64,000 nucleotides of DNA from JABIAG01 sp964561995 (lineage in GTDB: Archaea; Nanobdellota; Nanobdellia; Woesearchaeales; JABIAG01). Position numbers and translations under genes: made by a program. Shown one piece after another: positions 34,001-41,133 of this stretch (position 1 is its first letter; each line of letters starts with the position of its first letter). Below the pieces are notes generated by a model, which saw nothing but the letters and a program-made list of their open reading frames with translations, was not told the DNA's origin and did not search any database. The DNA lies in NCBI GenBank assembly GCA_964561995.1, contig CAZLQZ010000001.1, positions 62,001-126,000 of the forward strand, given 5' to 3'.

Positions 34001-34480
34001 TATTTCGGATATTTTTAGTTTATTTACTTCTTCTTTTTTTCCTTTAATGTTTTTAATTTCTGAAACAATTTCTTGTTTTTTATTTTTTAATTTTAAAATC
34101 TCTTCTTTCATATTTAGAATTTTTTTACTAACTGGTTCTACCTTAGAAATGTCTTTTTTCAATGCTTCTTTTTGTTTTTTTAAATTTGATAGTTCTTCGT
34201 TTAATCTCTTTTTTTCTTCTTCTTTTTTAAATTTGGATTGTTTAATCTTATTTAAGTCATTTAATGCTGTTTCAAAGTTTTTTTCAATAGATTTTAATCT
34301 TTTATTTTTAGCCTTAATGTCTGGATCTTGGGATATTGTATCTACTTTAATTGGTTCTTTATTATTTTCTTTTTTTGATATTGCTCTCTCTCTTTTATCT
34401 AATTCTTTCTTTTTTAGTATTAATTCGGAAGAAATTCTATTTAATTCATTTACTCTGCTTTTTAGCTTACTATCTGCCAT
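30992..34480 (-). CDS. giant coiled-coil protein with tandem 87-residue repeats
   Basis: 1162 residues, very rich in Lys/Glu/Leu and predicted to be an almost continuous coiled coil. Residues 93-523 are five tandem repeats, four of them exactly 87 residues, with unit starts such as LNEEVSNLK, IEKRFQDIKTEVLKLENKK and LLNKKEQEKKQ. A sixth partial unit begins near 524. The last ~65 residues (TDILEMIREVKNLIHQGK...IRRRINYGLREL) form a compact helical domain after a Pro-rich linker. No ATPase head, signal or TM is seen, so it is not an SMC protein. It could be a cytoskeletal, filament or surface-linked rod. TTATTAAATAG lies about 20-30 nt before the ATG. Confidence 0.8.
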   Translation of the reverse strand: MADSKLKSRVNELNRISSELILKKKELDKRERAISKKENNKEPIKVDTISQDPDIKAKNKRLKSIEKNFETALNDLNKIKQSKFKKEEEKKRLNEELSNLKKQKEALKKDISKVEPVSKKILNMKEEILKLKNKKQEIVSEIKNIKGKKEEVNKLKISEIEKINILAEKKQEEKQLNEKISNLKKQKQTMEKGIKEIKPIEKRFQDIKTEVLKLENKKQETAIEIKNYKEKEEKIKEIESLKQEKVKKAKLLLNKKEQEKKQLNEEVSNLKSRKDILKKEIDEIKFIEKKFHDIKTEVLKLENKKEKIETEIENHSQKERKIKEIETSKQEKVKNTEQLLNKKEQEKKQLNEEVSNLKNQKNSLKKEINEIRSIEKRFQDIKTEVLQLEDKKKEIVTEIKGYKNKKEKVKELETIEEEKAKKTSLQLNKKEQEKTKLVKDIENLKSKKSNIKKEVENIKSIEKKFKHIKFEIEDLEKTKNNISQEIRNYNAKKILVKKKEIEEEKLCKLKGEELTKKEKDIQELTKNIDALKIRKQAFTKEVHEKKSFIRDVFRRNIKLNKALDELSKRQKQMKTVLEDFKQAKLALDKEEQDLTIREKKTSQSKIETAFNTTEKARLSKEKDFLNKRESQAKEVIDKLSKVRDILSEKEKEIKLMANKNYASQKIAELKKIESQIDQKKDGLDDKEKKIFELRHEMIELKNKLDQKSKNLLQREAHMNQIMGDKKHLQVQIGQLLNEKSGLINDFKKLKKLEEKEDYVKKIAKDVLEATNDLEKLRSSVNKREKEVQSREIYLKKKESNLNKNEKKKHITIEEMHLLKKEEKQLQILIGLKKKEIDKLTLIKRKAIKEIENGKDKLEKKEKEINNKEQLLNKFEYELEATSKIVEEKDGALKTRLAKEEIIAKEEKDIAKRQEAMSHNILNKSKRLGNFEDVLSNKRVELKNIIDIKEKTDEKMRVDKVNLENESHKLMNKEQELEILQSKISDSQRVMQNLAEREKVLAQIEKEMAEAGNSAMRKHKTREIEIARKERDLALTNKKVYSSLSIQQNKLAQREKELALKEMDGIQITPEQGRPLQKEISKPRESINAIPMARGPILNDKPTDILEMIREVKNLIHQGKLVEAKEELEIAEKFSLRIVDETIRRRINYGLRELKTEIQLAQL
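32912..34204 (-). repeat. five tandem ~261-bp units inside the coiled-coil gene
   Basis: Residue units 93-175 (83 aa), 176-262, 263-349, 350-436 and 437-523 (87 aa each). Units 2-4 are the most alike (shared DIKTEVL-LE-KK and NKKEQEK), units 1 and 5 diverged. The pattern indicates unequal duplication of a gene segment. Confidence 0.85.
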
Positions 34481-34595
34481 TTAGTTATTATTTATATTCT
34501 CTATTTAATAACTTATGTTATTATTGTTGAATAATAAAAAAAAATTCTTGTGAAAACAAAAAGTTTTATAAACAGTTATTTAATCTATATAAAAA

Positions 34596-34763
34596 ATGGA
34601 AAATAAATGTACTTCATGTGGAAAAAAACTTGTAAATGATACGTCTTGTGTTATTTTTCCTTGTCCTGGATGTGGAAAACAAAAAATAAGTAGATGTAGT
34701 CATTGTAGAGAATTATCAGCAATATATAGATGCCCTGAATGTGGGTTTGAAGGTCCTAATTAA
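34596..34763 (+). CDS. zinc-ribbon RNA-binding-like protein
   Basis: 55 residues: four CxxC pairs, CTSCGKK, CPGCGKQ, CSHCREL and CPECGFEGPN, giving two stacked zinc ribbons. This is the small archaeal zinc-finger protein (COG2888, DUF1610-like) usually found directly upstream of EF-1beta. AGTTTTATAAAC (34562-34573) lies about 23-34 nt before the ATG. The EF-1beta ATG follows the stop by one base, so they form one leaderless operon. It probably binds RNA or the ribosome; function is not established. Confidence 0.88.
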   Translation: MENKCTSCGKKLVNDTSCVIFPCPGCGKQKISRCSHCRELSAIYRCPECGFEGPN

Positions 34764-34764
34764 A

Positions 34765-35043
34765 ATGGCAGATGTAATTTTAACATTTAAGATTATGCCT
34801 GAAAGTCCTGATGTGGATTTAGTTGCCTTAGAAGCTTTGATAAAAGAAAAAATCTTAGCTTTTGCAGGTGAAGGTGAAATTAGAGTTGAAGTAGTTCCTA
34901 TTGCTTTTGGTTTAAATGCTTTAAATGTGGTCTTTGTGGCTGATGAAGCTCAGGGTGGAACTGAATCATTAGAAGCTGAAATCACTGAATTAAATGGTGT
35001 TAATTCTGTTGAAGTTACTGATGTAAGAAGAGCTATAGGATAA
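34765..35043 (+). CDS. ef1b: elongation factor 1-beta
   Basis: 92 residues from the ATG at 34765; a GTG-started extension reads through the zinc-ribbon gene and is rejected. ADVILTFKIMPESPDVDL, PIAFGLNALNVVFVADEAQGGTESLE and NSVEVTDVRRAIG match archaeal aEF-1beta, the nucleotide-exchange factor for EF-1alpha. The length matches the archaeal family. It is translated from the same transcript as the zinc-ribbon gene. Confidence 0.95.
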   Translation: MADVILTFKIMPESPDVDLVALEALIKEKILAFAGEGEIRVEVVPIAFGLNALNVVFVADEAQGGTESLEAEITELNGVNSVEVTDVRRAIG

Positions 35044-35100
35044 AGTTAATTTCTTTAATTATTTTATATTTTTATTAATTTTTTAAAAGTTTAATTATTT

Positions 35101-35415
35101 TTATTCAACTATATGTTTTTTAGCTAAATTATCTAATTTTTCTTCTAAAGAAATTGTTGGTGTAACATTAGAAATCAAACGAATATCTATGTGGCTATAA
35201 TCTCTTGTTATGTTTGAATATTTAGATTGAAAATGTATGCTTATTCCTTCTAAATGAAATCCATATATGTCTGTATCTTTTGGTTTTGGATGCCAGGCAA
35301 AAACTTTTTCTGTATTATTTTTTAAATATTTTAAGATTTCTTCATGAAGTTCTAATAAGTTATGTCTTGAGCTTTTATATTGTAACTTTGATCTGTATAT
35401 ATGTTTTTCTTCCAT
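35101..35415 (-). CDS. uncharacterised 104-residue protein
   Basis: No family recognised. A small alpha/beta protein: a basic N-terminus (IYRSKLQYKSSRHNLLELHEEILKYLK), then WHPKPKDTDIYGFHLEGISIHFQS and YSHIDIRLISNV, ending in a short helix. Four His occur in the middle but no metal motif is evident. ATTTATAAATA-like sequence just upstream (about 35434-35447, minus strand) is a plausible promoter. It stands alone between the EF-1beta and Orc1 operons. Confidence 0.5.
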   Translation of the reverse strand: MEEKHIYRSKLQYKSSRHNLLELHEEILKYLKNNTEKVFAWHPKPKDTDIYGFHLEGISIHFQSKYSNITRDYSHIDIRLISNVTPTISLEEKLDNLAKKHIVE

Positions 35416-35533
35416 GTTTTTTAGAAAAAAACAATTATTTATAAATATATTTCTTAATTAATTGCTATATTAAAAAATAACTTTGTATTTTTTAACTTTT
35501 TAATTCAATTAATATTGAAATTTTAATAAAAAA

Positions 35534-35650
35534 TTAAATGGTTTTTAATATACTTTGTTGTCTCATTCTCATGAAAACTTTACCATTTCTTTTTTCAATT
35601 TGCTTCCAGATTAATTTTCCTTTTTTTACTTTTATATAATTTAGTTTCAT
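35534..35650 (-). CDS. 38-residue basic peptide downstream of orc1
   Basis: ATG at 35650, TAA at 35534-35536. The product MKLNYIKVKKGKLIWKQIEK...RMRQQSILKTI is strongly basic with no Cys. GGGGGAA (35655-35661) ends 4 nt before the ATG, one of the strongest ribosome binding sites in the window, and the start is 12 nt after the orc1 stop, so it is the second gene of that operon. No homology is claimed; its length kept it easy to overlook. Confidence 0.6.
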   Translation of the reverse strand: MKLNYIKVKKGKLIWKQIEKRNGKVFMRMRQQSILKTI

Positions 35651-35662
35651 TTTCTTCCCCCT

Positions 35663-36832
35663 TTAGATGCTATCTCTAACTCTTTTTCTGATTTTTATTT
35701 TAATTGCTGAATCAAAATTTAATGTAATTTTTCTAGATTTTTTCTTTAATGTTTTAACCCATCCAACTTCTGAATTAATTAAATGTAATTCACTAAAGAA
35801 TATTATGAATGTTCTAATTCTTCTTTCCGATAGCGGATTGACTTTAAATGATTTGCATGTTTTGATATAATTCAAATAAACTTGGGGACCTGTAGTTTGT
35901 CCTTTTGTTTTTAAAAGAGATAGGAATAGTATTTTTTGATGTTTTGTTAATGCAGTTAAGGTTTTTATGAGTGAGTCTTGTTCAAGATTTTTATCTGCTT
36001 GTTTAACTGTATCTAAAGTAATTGATTTTTTATTTTTTGCTAAGGCAATTTTTCCACATGAGTCTAATAATTCAAGAGCTTTTCTTGCATCGCCACCTCT
36101 TTCTGATTCGATTTCTGCAATTTTTGATAATACTGCGGATGAAACTGTTTTGGGCATAAACGCTTTGGCAGCTCTGTTGGCGAGTATGCCCTTTAGTTCA
36201 TCTGAGTTATAAGGTGAGAAAATGATTCTAATTCTACCAAAAGAGGATTGAGTCCTGGGCGATAAGTAGTCATATACTCTAAGGTCATTCGAAATTATAA
36301 TTGAAGACACTTTGGAGGTTAAGTTAACATTAATTCTGCTTAGCTTATAGAGTACGTCATCCCCTGATTCTTTAAGGACATAGTCCACTTCGTCCAGGAC
36401 CACTAACACATTGGTATTTTTGTTGGTTAATGAATCTCTTATTTCGGTCATTACTTTTTTGGTTGACCAACCCGTTTTTGGTATTTCAGTGTTTGAAAGG
36501 CGACTTAATAATTCTAATAAAATTGAATATTCTGTTCTGTTTTCTGAGCAATTAATGTAAACTATTTTTAGTTCCATTGATTTTTTCTTTGCTTCTTTTC
36601 CTAATTCATTACAAATTTCTAAACTTAATGCTGTTTTTCCTGTACCAGGTGTACCATAAACAAAAATTGAGCTAACTGGACTGCTAAGAAGAATTGGTGC
36701 TAATTCCATAATTAGGTCGTTTCTTTCATTAATTCTTCCGACCAAACCTTCTTTTGGAACTAATTCGTATAAAGAATTTCTATCTTTATAGATACTTTTT
36801 TTCAATACACTGTCAAACGTAAGTTTTCTCAA
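35663..36832 (-). CDS. orc1: Orc1/Cdc6 replication initiator
   Basis: 389 residues. AAA+ motifs: Walker A YGTPGTGKT (59-67), Walker B VVLDEVD (144-150), sensor 1 SSIIISNDLRVY, and SERGGDARKALELLDS, followed by a C-terminal winged-helix domain. It binds origins and loads MCM. The start is TTG (36830-36832) with GGGGGGTG 7 nt upstream (36840-36847). That G-run is also the first of two AACACCCCCC repeats forming part of a likely origin. A minus-strand TATA-like ATTTATATAG (36905-36914) is further up. The downstream 38-residue gene is probably cotranscribed. Confidence 0.93.
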   Translation of the reverse strand: MRKLTFDSVLKKSIYKDRNSLYELVPKEGLVGRINERNDLIMELAPILLSSPVSSIFVYGTPGTGKTALSLEICNELGKEAKKKSMELKIVYINCSENRTEYSILLELLSRLSNTEIPKTGWSTKKVMTEIRDSLTNKNTNVLVVLDEVDYVLKESGDDVLYKLSRINVNLTSKVSSIIISNDLRVYDYLSPRTQSSFGRIRIIFSPYNSDELKGILANRAAKAFMPKTVSSAVLSKIAEIESERGGDARKALELLDSCGKIALAKNKKSITLDTVKQADKNLEQDSLIKTLTALTKHQKILFLSLLKTKGQTTGPQVYLNYIKTCKSFKVNPLSERRIRTFIIFFSELHLINSEVGWVKTLKKKSRKITLNFDSAIKIKIRKRVRDSI

Positions 36833-36837
36833 AAATA

Positions 36838-36962
36838 AACACCCCCCGGTTTAAAGTAACACCCCCCAAGCTGCCACCTTTCTTAATTTAGTATACTGTA
36901 GGTACTATATAAATGTTTCCTTTTGTTCCTATGTTTCCGTTGTTTCCGATGCTATTTTTCCG
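36838..36962. other. candidate replication origin next to orc1
   Basis: AACACCCCCC at 36838-36847 and 36858-36867 (20-nt period; GGGGGG on the other strand resembles the G-string of ORB sites). Then a run of TGTTTCC-like elements at 36914-36920, 36923-36929, 36932-36939, 36941-36948 and 36955-36962, spaced about 9 nt. GTTTCC is the half-site seen in ORB/mini-ORB cores. The 460-nt gene-poor, non-repetitive flank adjoining orc1 supports an origin. No complete dyad GTTTCCA-N-TGGAAAC was found, so this is a candidate only. Confidence 0.45.
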
Positions 36963-37119
36963 TGTGCCGTGGTCCCTTAGTGGTGTAGCTTTGGCATCTA
37001 TCTACCCAATTCGAAGTTTGAATCCTTTGAAAAAATGTATTCTGCGAGGGTTTTAAGGAGAGGATTAGATAGGGTGATTAGTAAATTCCATTAGTTTTGC
37101 TTTTACTCCTGTTGAAATT

Positions 37120-37251
37120 ATGAAGAAAGTTTTAAGTAACAGTCCTAGAATGCCTTTTTTATTCCCTTCTTATTCTGAATCTTTTTATGAAACTAGGTCT
37201 TATGTTTTGGACAGGATTAAAAAAATAGAAGTTCAAAATGTATTTAGTTAA
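37120..37251 (+). CDS. possible 43-residue ORF in the orc1 intergenic region
   Basis: ATG at 37120 to TAA 37249-37251 encodes MKKVLSNSPRMPFLFPSYSE... ending DRIKKIEVQNVFS. The frame is open back to 37078 without an ATG. No clear ribosome binding site immediately precedes it. It might be a real small protein or a remnant; the rest of 36963-37119 shows nothing else coding. Confidence 0.3.
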   Translation: MKKVLSNSPRMPFLFPSYSESFYETRSYVLDRIKKIEVQNVFS

Positions 37252-37294
37252 TATCCATAATTTTTTTATATGCTAAAGCATTACCTATTATAAT

Positions 37295-37816
37295 ATGCTT
37301 CATAAATTACTAACTAATCGAAAAGCTGTAAATATATTAAAACTTCTTTCAGAACAGGACGATGTTTTTGAACTAACTGAATTAAAACTATCTGAAAGTT
37401 ATGCTGAACTGTTGTTGAATTATAATTTAATTCAGCTTGAAAAGGGTGAAAGAACTCTGATGAGTATTTCTTTAAAAGGTAAACAGTTCATTAAATTGAT
37501 GGATGAAATGAAAAAATTAGTTGAAAAAGGATCTACTGGTTCAAGATTGAAATTGTCTTTTAATCTATCTAAGGAAGAAAGAACTACCTTGTTATTAATT
37601 TCCAAGTTGGGCTTTGATGTTGAAATAAGTATTTTGTTAAAAACTTTAAAGAGAGAAAATCTTGTTAAAACTGGGTTTGGTTTGACAAAAATTCTTAAGG
37701 CTTTACAGGAAATAAATTTAGTTGAGTTAAAAAATAAACGTGTTGAAATTACGGAATTGGGTAAAAAAACAATTATTAATGAATTGTTAGAAGAATTTAA
37801 TCTTAAAGGAGTTTAA
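37295..37816 (+). CDS. probable winged-helix protein
   Basis: 173 residues. It appears to contain two winged-helix-like units: residues 1-65 (KAVNILKLLSEQDDVFELTELKLSESYAELLLNYNLI...) and 85-165 (KEERTTLLLISKLGFDVEISILLKTLKREN...TKILKALQEINLVELKNKRVEITELGKK). The last part is the typical recognition helix plus wing of archaeal transcription regulators. TTTTATATG (37264-37272) is 25 nt before the ATG. Target genes are unknown. The 3' end overlaps convergent trm1 by 14 nt. Confidence 0.55.
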   Translation: MLHKLLTNRKAVNILKLLSEQDDVFELTELKLSESYAELLLNYNLIQLEKGERTLMSISLKGKQFIKLMDEMKKLVEKGSTGSRLKLSFNLSKEERTTLLLISKLGFDVEISILLKTLKRENLVKTGFGLTKILKALQEINLVELKNKRVEITELGKKTIINELLEEFNLKGV

Positions 37817-38840
37817 ATAACTCTTCATAACTTATGTTGCTTCTTAATCCTCTGTCATCAAAATGTGTTCTAGAAACTTTTAATCCTTTTTTTTCAATTT
37901 TAGCAATTAATTTATCAAATTTTGGAACTGATATCTTTTTTTTCTTGCAAAGGTCATGTATTAAATAAAATCCTTTTTGATCAATTTTAGACTCATTATA
38001 TATAGTAGTCAAAAATTTTTTTAAATTTTCATCGCAATTTTCTAACATTTCTTTAACTAATTTTGGTTCCCATAGTTTTCCTAGCCATAGAGGTCCTGCT
38101 TCATTTAACATTCCAATGTGTTTATACAATTCGTCACATTTTTCTTTTCCTTTTTCACAAACAAAAAATATTCTCATGTAATGATCTTTTGAATATGAAA
38201 AGATTGGCGTTAGTGCTTTTTGTTGGCTTACTCCAATTAATTGAACTCTTCTTGCTAATATCCTTAGGCCTGTTTCATGCATTGTTGAATCTTTAACTGG
38301 ATTACTCCAGTATTTTCTTTTACAAGCTTTGGGATAAGTTCCTGATAGGGCTGAAGTGTCTGTTGCTGTAATTGCAAGAATTCCTCCTCTTGAAATTCTT
38401 TTTATTGCAGAATCTAAAAATGCAATAGGGGGTCCGAATGGATCTATGTCTATATAATCAAAACCTTTAGAATTCAACATAAATTCATTTCCGTCTTGTT
38501 GAGAAATGTTAATTAGACCTTTTCTTTTTAATCCATGTAAATTCAATTTATTCAATTTGAAGTTTTTTTCAATTAATTTAATTGCTTCTTTTGAATTATC
38601 ATTTAAATAAATGCTATTGATGCATTGTTCATTTAATTCTAAAACAAATCTTATTCCTCTAATTCCACTTCCGGATAAAGGTAGGCCAATTTGCATCATT
38701 TTTTTATTTAAAGAATTAAGTAATAATATTGATATGTCTCTATTTAATTTCATTACGGGATTATAAAATACTGGTAATTCTTTTGATATTTTTCCGTCAT
38801 ATATATTAATTGTAGCGTTGCCTTCTGTTATAGTTTGCAT
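37803..38840 (-). CDS. trm1: tRNA (guanine26-N2)-dimethyltransferase
   Basis: 345 residues. SAM-binding and catalytic motifs: GSGIRGIRFVLE, FDYIDIDPFGPPIAFLDSAI (DPFG catalytic loop) and GGILAITATDTSALSGTYPKACKRKY, which is diagnostic of Trm1. It methylates G26 of tRNAs. The C-terminal domain (CDELYKHIGMLNEAGPLWLGKLW onward) carries the usual tRNA-binding part; the family's four-Cys zinc site is reduced here. It stands divergent from lonB. Confidence 0.92.
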   Translation of the reverse strand: MQTITEGNATINIYDGKISKELPVFYNPVMKLNRDISILLLNSLNKKMMQIGLPLSGSGIRGIRFVLELNEQCINSIYLNDNSKEAIKLIEKNFKLNKLNLHGLKRKGLINISQQDGNEFMLNSKGFDYIDIDPFGPPIAFLDSAIKRISRGGILAITATDTSALSGTYPKACKRKYWSNPVKDSTMHETGLRILARRVQLIGVSQQKALTPIFSYSKDHYMRIFFVCEKGKEKCDELYKHIGMLNEAGPLWLGKLWEPKLVKEMLENCDENLKKFLTTIYNESKIDQKGFYLIHDLCKKKKISVPKFDKLIAKIEKKGLKVSRTHFDDRGLRSNISYEELFKLL

Positions 38841-38956
38841 ATGTATGAAAACTTTCGCAGATATAAAAATTTAACCAAAAAACGAGTTATTTTTTAAATT
38901 TTAGTTGTATTATTGATTCATATACTTTTTGTTAAATAGTATTTCTTTATCAACAA

Positions 38957-38967
38957 CTTTTATAAAC
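38957..38967 (+). promoter_or_regulatory. TATA box of lonB
   Basis: CTTTTATAAAC, centred about 27 nt before the ATG at 38989. Decides the start: the upstream in-frame start at 38929 would place the box inside the coding region. Confidence 0.6.
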
Positions 38968-38988
38968 AATAAACATTTTAGAAATCAA

Positions 38989-40878
38989 ATGCCAAAAAAA
39001 ATTTCATTTAAATCAACTTCTGAAATTAAAGTTCCGGATAAATTAATAGATCAAATAATCGGTCAAGAAAGTGCTGTTGGAATAATGAAAAAAGCAGCAA
39101 AACAAAGAAGGCACGTCTTATTAATTGGTGAGCCTGGGACTGGAAAGTCTTTGTTAGGTACTGCTTTGGCACAATTAATACCTAAGGAAAATTTGCAAGA
39201 TGTATTGTCTTTTCAAAATCCTAATGATGAAAACGCTCCTATGATTCGAGTTGTCCCAATTGGGCAAGGTCGGGAAATTCTTTCAAAGTCTAGGTTAAAT
39301 TCTCAAGGATTATTTAAATTTCAAAATATAGTTTTTTTAGTATTATTAATTATTGCAATGGTTGCTCCCTGGTGGGCGTTTAATTATTATCAAAGTTTTT
39401 CTCCGACTGTTGCATCTATTATGTTTGTTGCTTTCTTTTTGGGAGGGATGATTTTTTTAGCAGTATTTATTTTTGCTATGAATATTGGACGAAGAAATAT
39501 GTTTTCACAAAAAGGTGGAACTCCAAAAATAATTGTTGATAATTTTGGAAAAATACAGGCTCCTTTTTTTGATGCTACTGGTGCTCACGCGGGTGCTTTA
39601 TTAGGTGATGTGTTGCACGACCCTTTACAATCTGGTGGTTTGGGTACTCCTGCAAATGAAAGAGTGATTGCTGGAATGATTCACAAGGCTCACATGGGGG
39701 TATTGTTTATTGATGAAATTGCAACTTTACAACCCCATACTCAACAAGAATTATTAACTTCATTACAAGAAGGTAAGTATTCAATTACTGGACAATCTGA
39801 AAGAAGTGCTGGGGCAATGGTAAGAACTGAACCTGTTCCTTGTAATTTTGTATTGGTTGCTGCAGGAAATGTTGAGACAATAAAAAACATGCATCCTGCT
39901 TTAAGAAGTAGAATTCGTGGTTATGGTTATGAAGTCTTTATGAAAGAAACTATGCTTGATACTTTAGAAAATAGGCACAAAATTTATCAATTTATTGCTC
40001 AAGAAGTTAAAAAAGATAAAAGAATTCCTCATTTTTCTAAAAAAGCTGCAGATGAAATAATTGATGAAGCAAGAAAAAGGGCAAATAGAAAAGGTCATAT
40101 TACTTTAAGATTAAGAGGATTGGGTGGATTAATTAGGTCTGCTGGTGATATTGCAAAAGAAGAAAATGCAAAATTGGTAGAGCCAAAACATATTGAAAAA
40201 GCTAGACTGGTTGCAAGATCTTTAGAGACTCAAATTGCCGATAGATATATTGAACGAAAGAAAGAATATGAAGTGTTTAAAACTACTGGTAGAGATATTG
40301 GAAGAGTTAATGGTCTTGCTGTGATGGGTGGAGGCGAAAGTTTTTCTGGAATAGTATTACCTATTGAATCTGAAGTTGTTATGGGTGGAAGGGATTCTAA
40401 AATTATTGCCACTGGTAAACTTGGCGAAATTGCAAAAGAAGCAATTCAAAATGTTTCAGCAATTGTTAAAAAATATTTTGGTGAAGATATTAAAGAAAAG
40501 TATGATATTTATGTTCAATTTTTACAAACTTATGAGGGTGTTGAGGGGGACAGTGCATCAATTGCTGTTGCAACTTCAATCATTTCAGCCTTGAAAAAAG
40601 TACCCGTAAAACAAGATGTTGCAATGACTGGTTCATTATCTGTTAGAGGGGAAGTATTGCCAATAGGTGGTGTTTCATCTAAAATTGAGGCAATATTAAA
40701 TACTGGAATTAAAACTGTAATTGTTCCAAAATCCAATATGCAAGATATTGTTATAGGTAAAGAGAAGTTGAAAAATATTAAAATTATCCCTGTGGAACGA
40801 ATTGAAGAAGTTTTAAAAGAGGCTTTAGATTGGAAGGGAAAAGAGGATGTTCTGAGTATAATTCTGGGTAAAAATTAA
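38989..40878 (+). CDS. lonB: archaeal membrane Lon protease (LonB)
   Basis: 629 residues from the ATG at 38989. AAA+ module: GEPGTGKS Walker A and GVLFIDEI Walker B, interrupted by two TM helices (FLVLLIIAMVAPWWAFN and FVAFFLGGMIFLAVFIFAM), the hallmark of archaeal LonB. The C-terminal protease domain has the catalytic Ser in EGDSASIA and Lys in the GGVSSKIEAIL region. It degrades unfolded proteins at the cytoplasmic membrane. The start is set by a TATA box and by MPKKISFKSTSEIKVP, the usual beginning. Confidence 0.95.
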   Translation: MPKKISFKSTSEIKVPDKLIDQIIGQESAVGIMKKAAKQRRHVLLIGEPGTGKSLLGTALAQLIPKENLQDVLSFQNPNDENAPMIRVVPIGQGREILSKSRLNSQGLFKFQNIVFLVLLIIAMVAPWWAFNYYQSFSPTVASIMFVAFFLGGMIFLAVFIFAMNIGRRNMFSQKGGTPKIIVDNFGKIQAPFFDATGAHAGALLGDVLHDPLQSGGLGTPANERVIAGMIHKAHMGVLFIDEIATLQPHTQQELLTSLQEGKYSITGQSERSAGAMVRTEPVPCNFVLVAAGNVETIKNMHPALRSRIRGYGYEVFMKETMLDTLENRHKIYQFIAQEVKKDKRIPHFSKKAADEIIDEARKRANRKGHITLRLRGLGGLIRSAGDIAKEENAKLVEPKHIEKARLVARSLETQIADRYIERKKEYEVFKTTGRDIGRVNGLAVMGGGESFSGIVLPIESEVVMGGRDSKIIATGKLGEIAKEAIQNVSAIVKKYFGEDIKEKYDIYVQFLQTYEGVEGDSASIAVATSIISALKKVPVKQDVAMTGSLSVRGEVLPIGGVSSKIEAILNTGIKTVIVPKSNMQDIVIGKEKLKNIKIIPVERIEEVLKEALDWKGKEDVLSIILGKN

Positions 40879-40902
40879 TTTTAGGAGGATAACAACCATA
40901 AG

Positions 40903-40913
40903 CTTTATAAATG
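40903..40913 (+). promoter_or_regulatory. TATA box upstream of tRNA cluster/possible small RNA
   Basis: CTTTATAAATG lies 107 nt before the tRNA-Asp gene, too far for a normal tRNA leader, implying that RNA from about 40930 onward is transcribed. Confidence 0.5.
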
Positions 40914-40934
40914 CTTTACGATTTCTGAAGATAA

Positions 40935-41011
40935 ATGATGATGATATTCTCTCCTGACAAGAGGCTCTAATTTACATATACTAGTTAGACCTATGTTTTA
41001 GAGAGGAGAAT
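40935..41011 (+). ncRNA. possible structured leader RNA or small RNA
   Basis: Downstream of the TATA box a long hairpin can form: ATTCTC-TC-CT (40946-40955) with AGGAGAAT (41004-41011), and CTCTAA (40965-40970) with TTAGAG (40998-41003), the two helices stacked on the 3' side. An 11-codon frame (MMMIFSPDKRL, 40935-40970) overlaps it. It looks transcribed but matches no RNA family I can name. Confidence 0.35.
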
Positions 41012-41019
41012 GTTATTAT

Positions 41020-41127
41020 GCCCTGGTAGTGTAGTGGTTTATCATGAAGCCCTGTCGTAACCAATTTCATTGATTTGAAATTGTTTTTAGAAAGGCTTCG
41101 ACTCGGGTTCAACTCCCGGCCAGGGCG
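41020..41127 (+). tRNA. trnD: tRNA-Asp (GUC) with one intron
   Basis: Acceptor GCCCTGG (41020-41026) pairs with CCAGGGC (41120-41126), discriminator G at 41127. Anticodon stem AAGCC (41047-41051) pairs GGCTT (41094-41098). Anticodon GTC at 41054-41056. A 35-nt intron (about 41058-41092) interrupts the canonical 37/38 position and contains the stem CAATTTC/GAAATTG. T arm TCGGG-TTCAACT-CCCGG. No CCA is encoded, consistent with the cca gene. Confidence 0.9.
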
Positions 41128-41133
41128 TTTTAC

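Noticed and set aside
32547..34484. Several open frames on the plus strand opposite the coiled-coil gene, Phe/Ser/Leu rich
   Set aside because: Shadows of a Lys/Glu-rich AT-biased gene; no promoter, ribosome binding site or motif supports them.
36965..37035. tRNA-like sequence (GTGGTGTAGC...GTTTGAATCC) near the orc1 region
   Set aside because: No acceptor stem pairs, the anticodon arm is absent and the T arm has an 8-nt loop; it is at best chance resemblance.
40935..41011. C/D box sRNA
   Set aside because: ATGATGA and CTGA are present, but no C' and D boxes at usual spacing; kept only as an unspecified structured RNA.
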